From NCBI GenBank assembly GCA_964495935.1, contig CAZBXQ010000069.1, forward strand, positions 1-16,276: a stretch of DNA of 16,276 nucleotides, read 5' to 3'. Source of the stretch: JAJYSO01 sp964495935. GTDB taxonomy: Bacteria; Bacteroidota; Bacteroidia; Flavobacteriales; Flavobacteriaceae. Position numbers and translations under genes: made by a program. The notes beneath the pieces were generated by a model. The model did no database searches. It was not told the origin of the DNA and saw nothing but the letters and a program-made list of their open reading frames with translations. Positions 15,551-16,276 of this stretch are shown here, piece after piece (positions within the stretch are counted from its first letter, which is position 1; each line of letters begins with the position of its first letter).

Positions 15551-15582
15551 CAAATATTATGATAAGTTTTAACTTATACAAA
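15551..15582 (-). promoter_or_regulatory. Promoter of upstream susC, with palindromic spacer
   Basis: On the minus strand TTTG (15582-15579), a 19-nt spacer and TAATATTTG (15559-15551), 32 nt before the susC ATG at 15519. In the spacer ATAAGTT (15562-15568) and AACTTAT (15571-15577) form a perfect 7-bp dyad around 2 nt. ATAA and TTAT sit at the same distances from the -7 element as at 9563-9594. Confidence 0.75.
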
Positions 15583-16225
15583 CTTGAATTCCCAATTTTT
15601 AACGATCATAGTTTTAAAAAGAATAAAAATATTCAAGATTAAAACATCATTAATTCCCTAAAAACAATAAAAATTTTAAAACAGAACCAAATACATTTAC
15701 AATATTCTAAAACATTACAATTTATAATTACTATTATTCTTTTTTTTATTAATAAATCATTGATATATTATTATTATTTATAATAAAATACTATATATTT
15801 ATTATTTTATGATTTAAACAATAAATAAATATTATAGCAAGCCAATCAATATATGGATAGATTATCCAGATAATAGAAGCTTAATCTAAAGCAAATACTA
15901 AAATGTCTTCTTCCGAAAAAAATTATATAAACCCCAAAAAGGAGGCTCTTCAACCCCCAAAAAGATCCAAAAATAATTTTCTTAAGACCGAAAAAAAAAT
16001 TGGTCAAAAAGCGTACATAAACTTAATTCTTCAATAAGTATGAATAAATGGATACAAAAGAAAAGCGATTATTCATAAAAGTCATCAAAACATTTACATT
16101 AAACTACTGAAGTTTCGGAGATGTTCTGATCTACCGAATTCAATACGGCTTATTGAAATAAATGGACACGATATGAATTCTTAATAGGTTACAAAAACCA
16201 TAAAATGGATTCAACAAATTAGAAA
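15583..16225. other. Long AT-rich non-coding region upstream of the susCD-lipoprotein operon
   Basis: No open frame of convincing length is seen on either strand. The stretch 15721-15840 has only 9 G or C in 120 bases. A small dyad ATTATC-CA-GATAAT lies at 15861-15874. The region could carry operator sites or a curved DNA segment, but nothing definite is visible. Confidence 0.6.
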
Positions 16226-16276
16226 CACCCCGCCTACGGCACCCCTCTTTTTAAAGAGGGGAATGGATTTGAGGTT
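16226..16276. repeat. Dispersed intergenic repeat, hairpin type, cut by window edge
   Basis: The GC-rich tail CACCCCGCCTACGGCACCCC leads into CCCCTCTTT (16242-16250) and AAAGAGGGG (16253-16261), a 9-bp stem with a 2-nt loop. This sequence resembles a repeat spread through the intergenic DNA of many Flavobacteriia. It differs sharply in base composition from the AT-rich DNA before it. Confidence 0.55.

Noticed and set aside
16043..16081. Short plus-strand frame starting ATGAATAAATGG
   Set aside because: It ends after 12 codons in AT-rich DNA, with no sign of a ribosome site or conservation.

Overview
The window looks like a chromosomal segment from a member of the Bacteroidota, most likely Flavobacteriia. 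The reasons are two SusC/SusD outer-membrane uptake pairs, lipoproteins with acidic residues after the lipobox cysteine, Bacteroidota-type promoters (TTTG about 19 nt upstream of a TA-N-TTTG element), almost no Shine-Dalgarno sequence, and short dispersed intergenic repeats of the 'GTCATTTCGA...GAGAAATCT' and 'CCCCTCTTT-AAAGAGGGG' kinds. Every gene I can support lies on the minus strand, so transcription runs from high to low coordinates. I see no rRNA, tRNA, CRISPR array, integrase or transposase gene.

Region 1 (1-4625) holds small stress and redox type genes in two transcription groups. The group at 4625-3050 encodes a cupin, a SAM-dependent methyltransferase and an OsmC peroxiredoxin. The group at 2460-1 encodes a carboxymuconolactone decarboxylase/AhpD-like protein, a long DUF488 protein, a short-chain dehydrogenase, a YeaO-type DUF488 protein and a hemerythrin-like protein cut by the window edge. 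Between them (2461-3049) is a gene-poor stretch with degraded intergenic repeats and a puzzling stretch open on both strands. A role in handling peroxides, reactive small molecules or nitrosative stress fits the family list but is inference.

Region 2 (4781-15582) holds two adjacent nutrient-uptake operons. The upstream operon (15519-10125) is susC-susD plus a third lipoprotein gene, closed by a hairpin terminator at 10073-10101. The downstream operon (9533-4842) is susC-susD, closed by a 15-bp-stem terminator at 4781-4817. The two SusC proteins match at 80 of their first 110 residues, so they look like paralogues, but their barrels diverge. Both operons start from near-identical promoters with an ATAA-N8-TTAT dyad at the same place in the spacer, which suggests shared control. 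No degradative enzyme, sigma/anti-sigma pair or other regulator is in the window, so the substrates cannot be named.

The long non-coding stretches are 2461-3049, 9534-10124 and 15520-16276. They hold repeat relics, nested palindromes and very AT-rich DNA. I did not find a clearly new multi-gene system. The most promising signals are the shared promoter dyad, the both-strand-open stretch at 2831-3053 and the palindrome cluster at 9781-9880.
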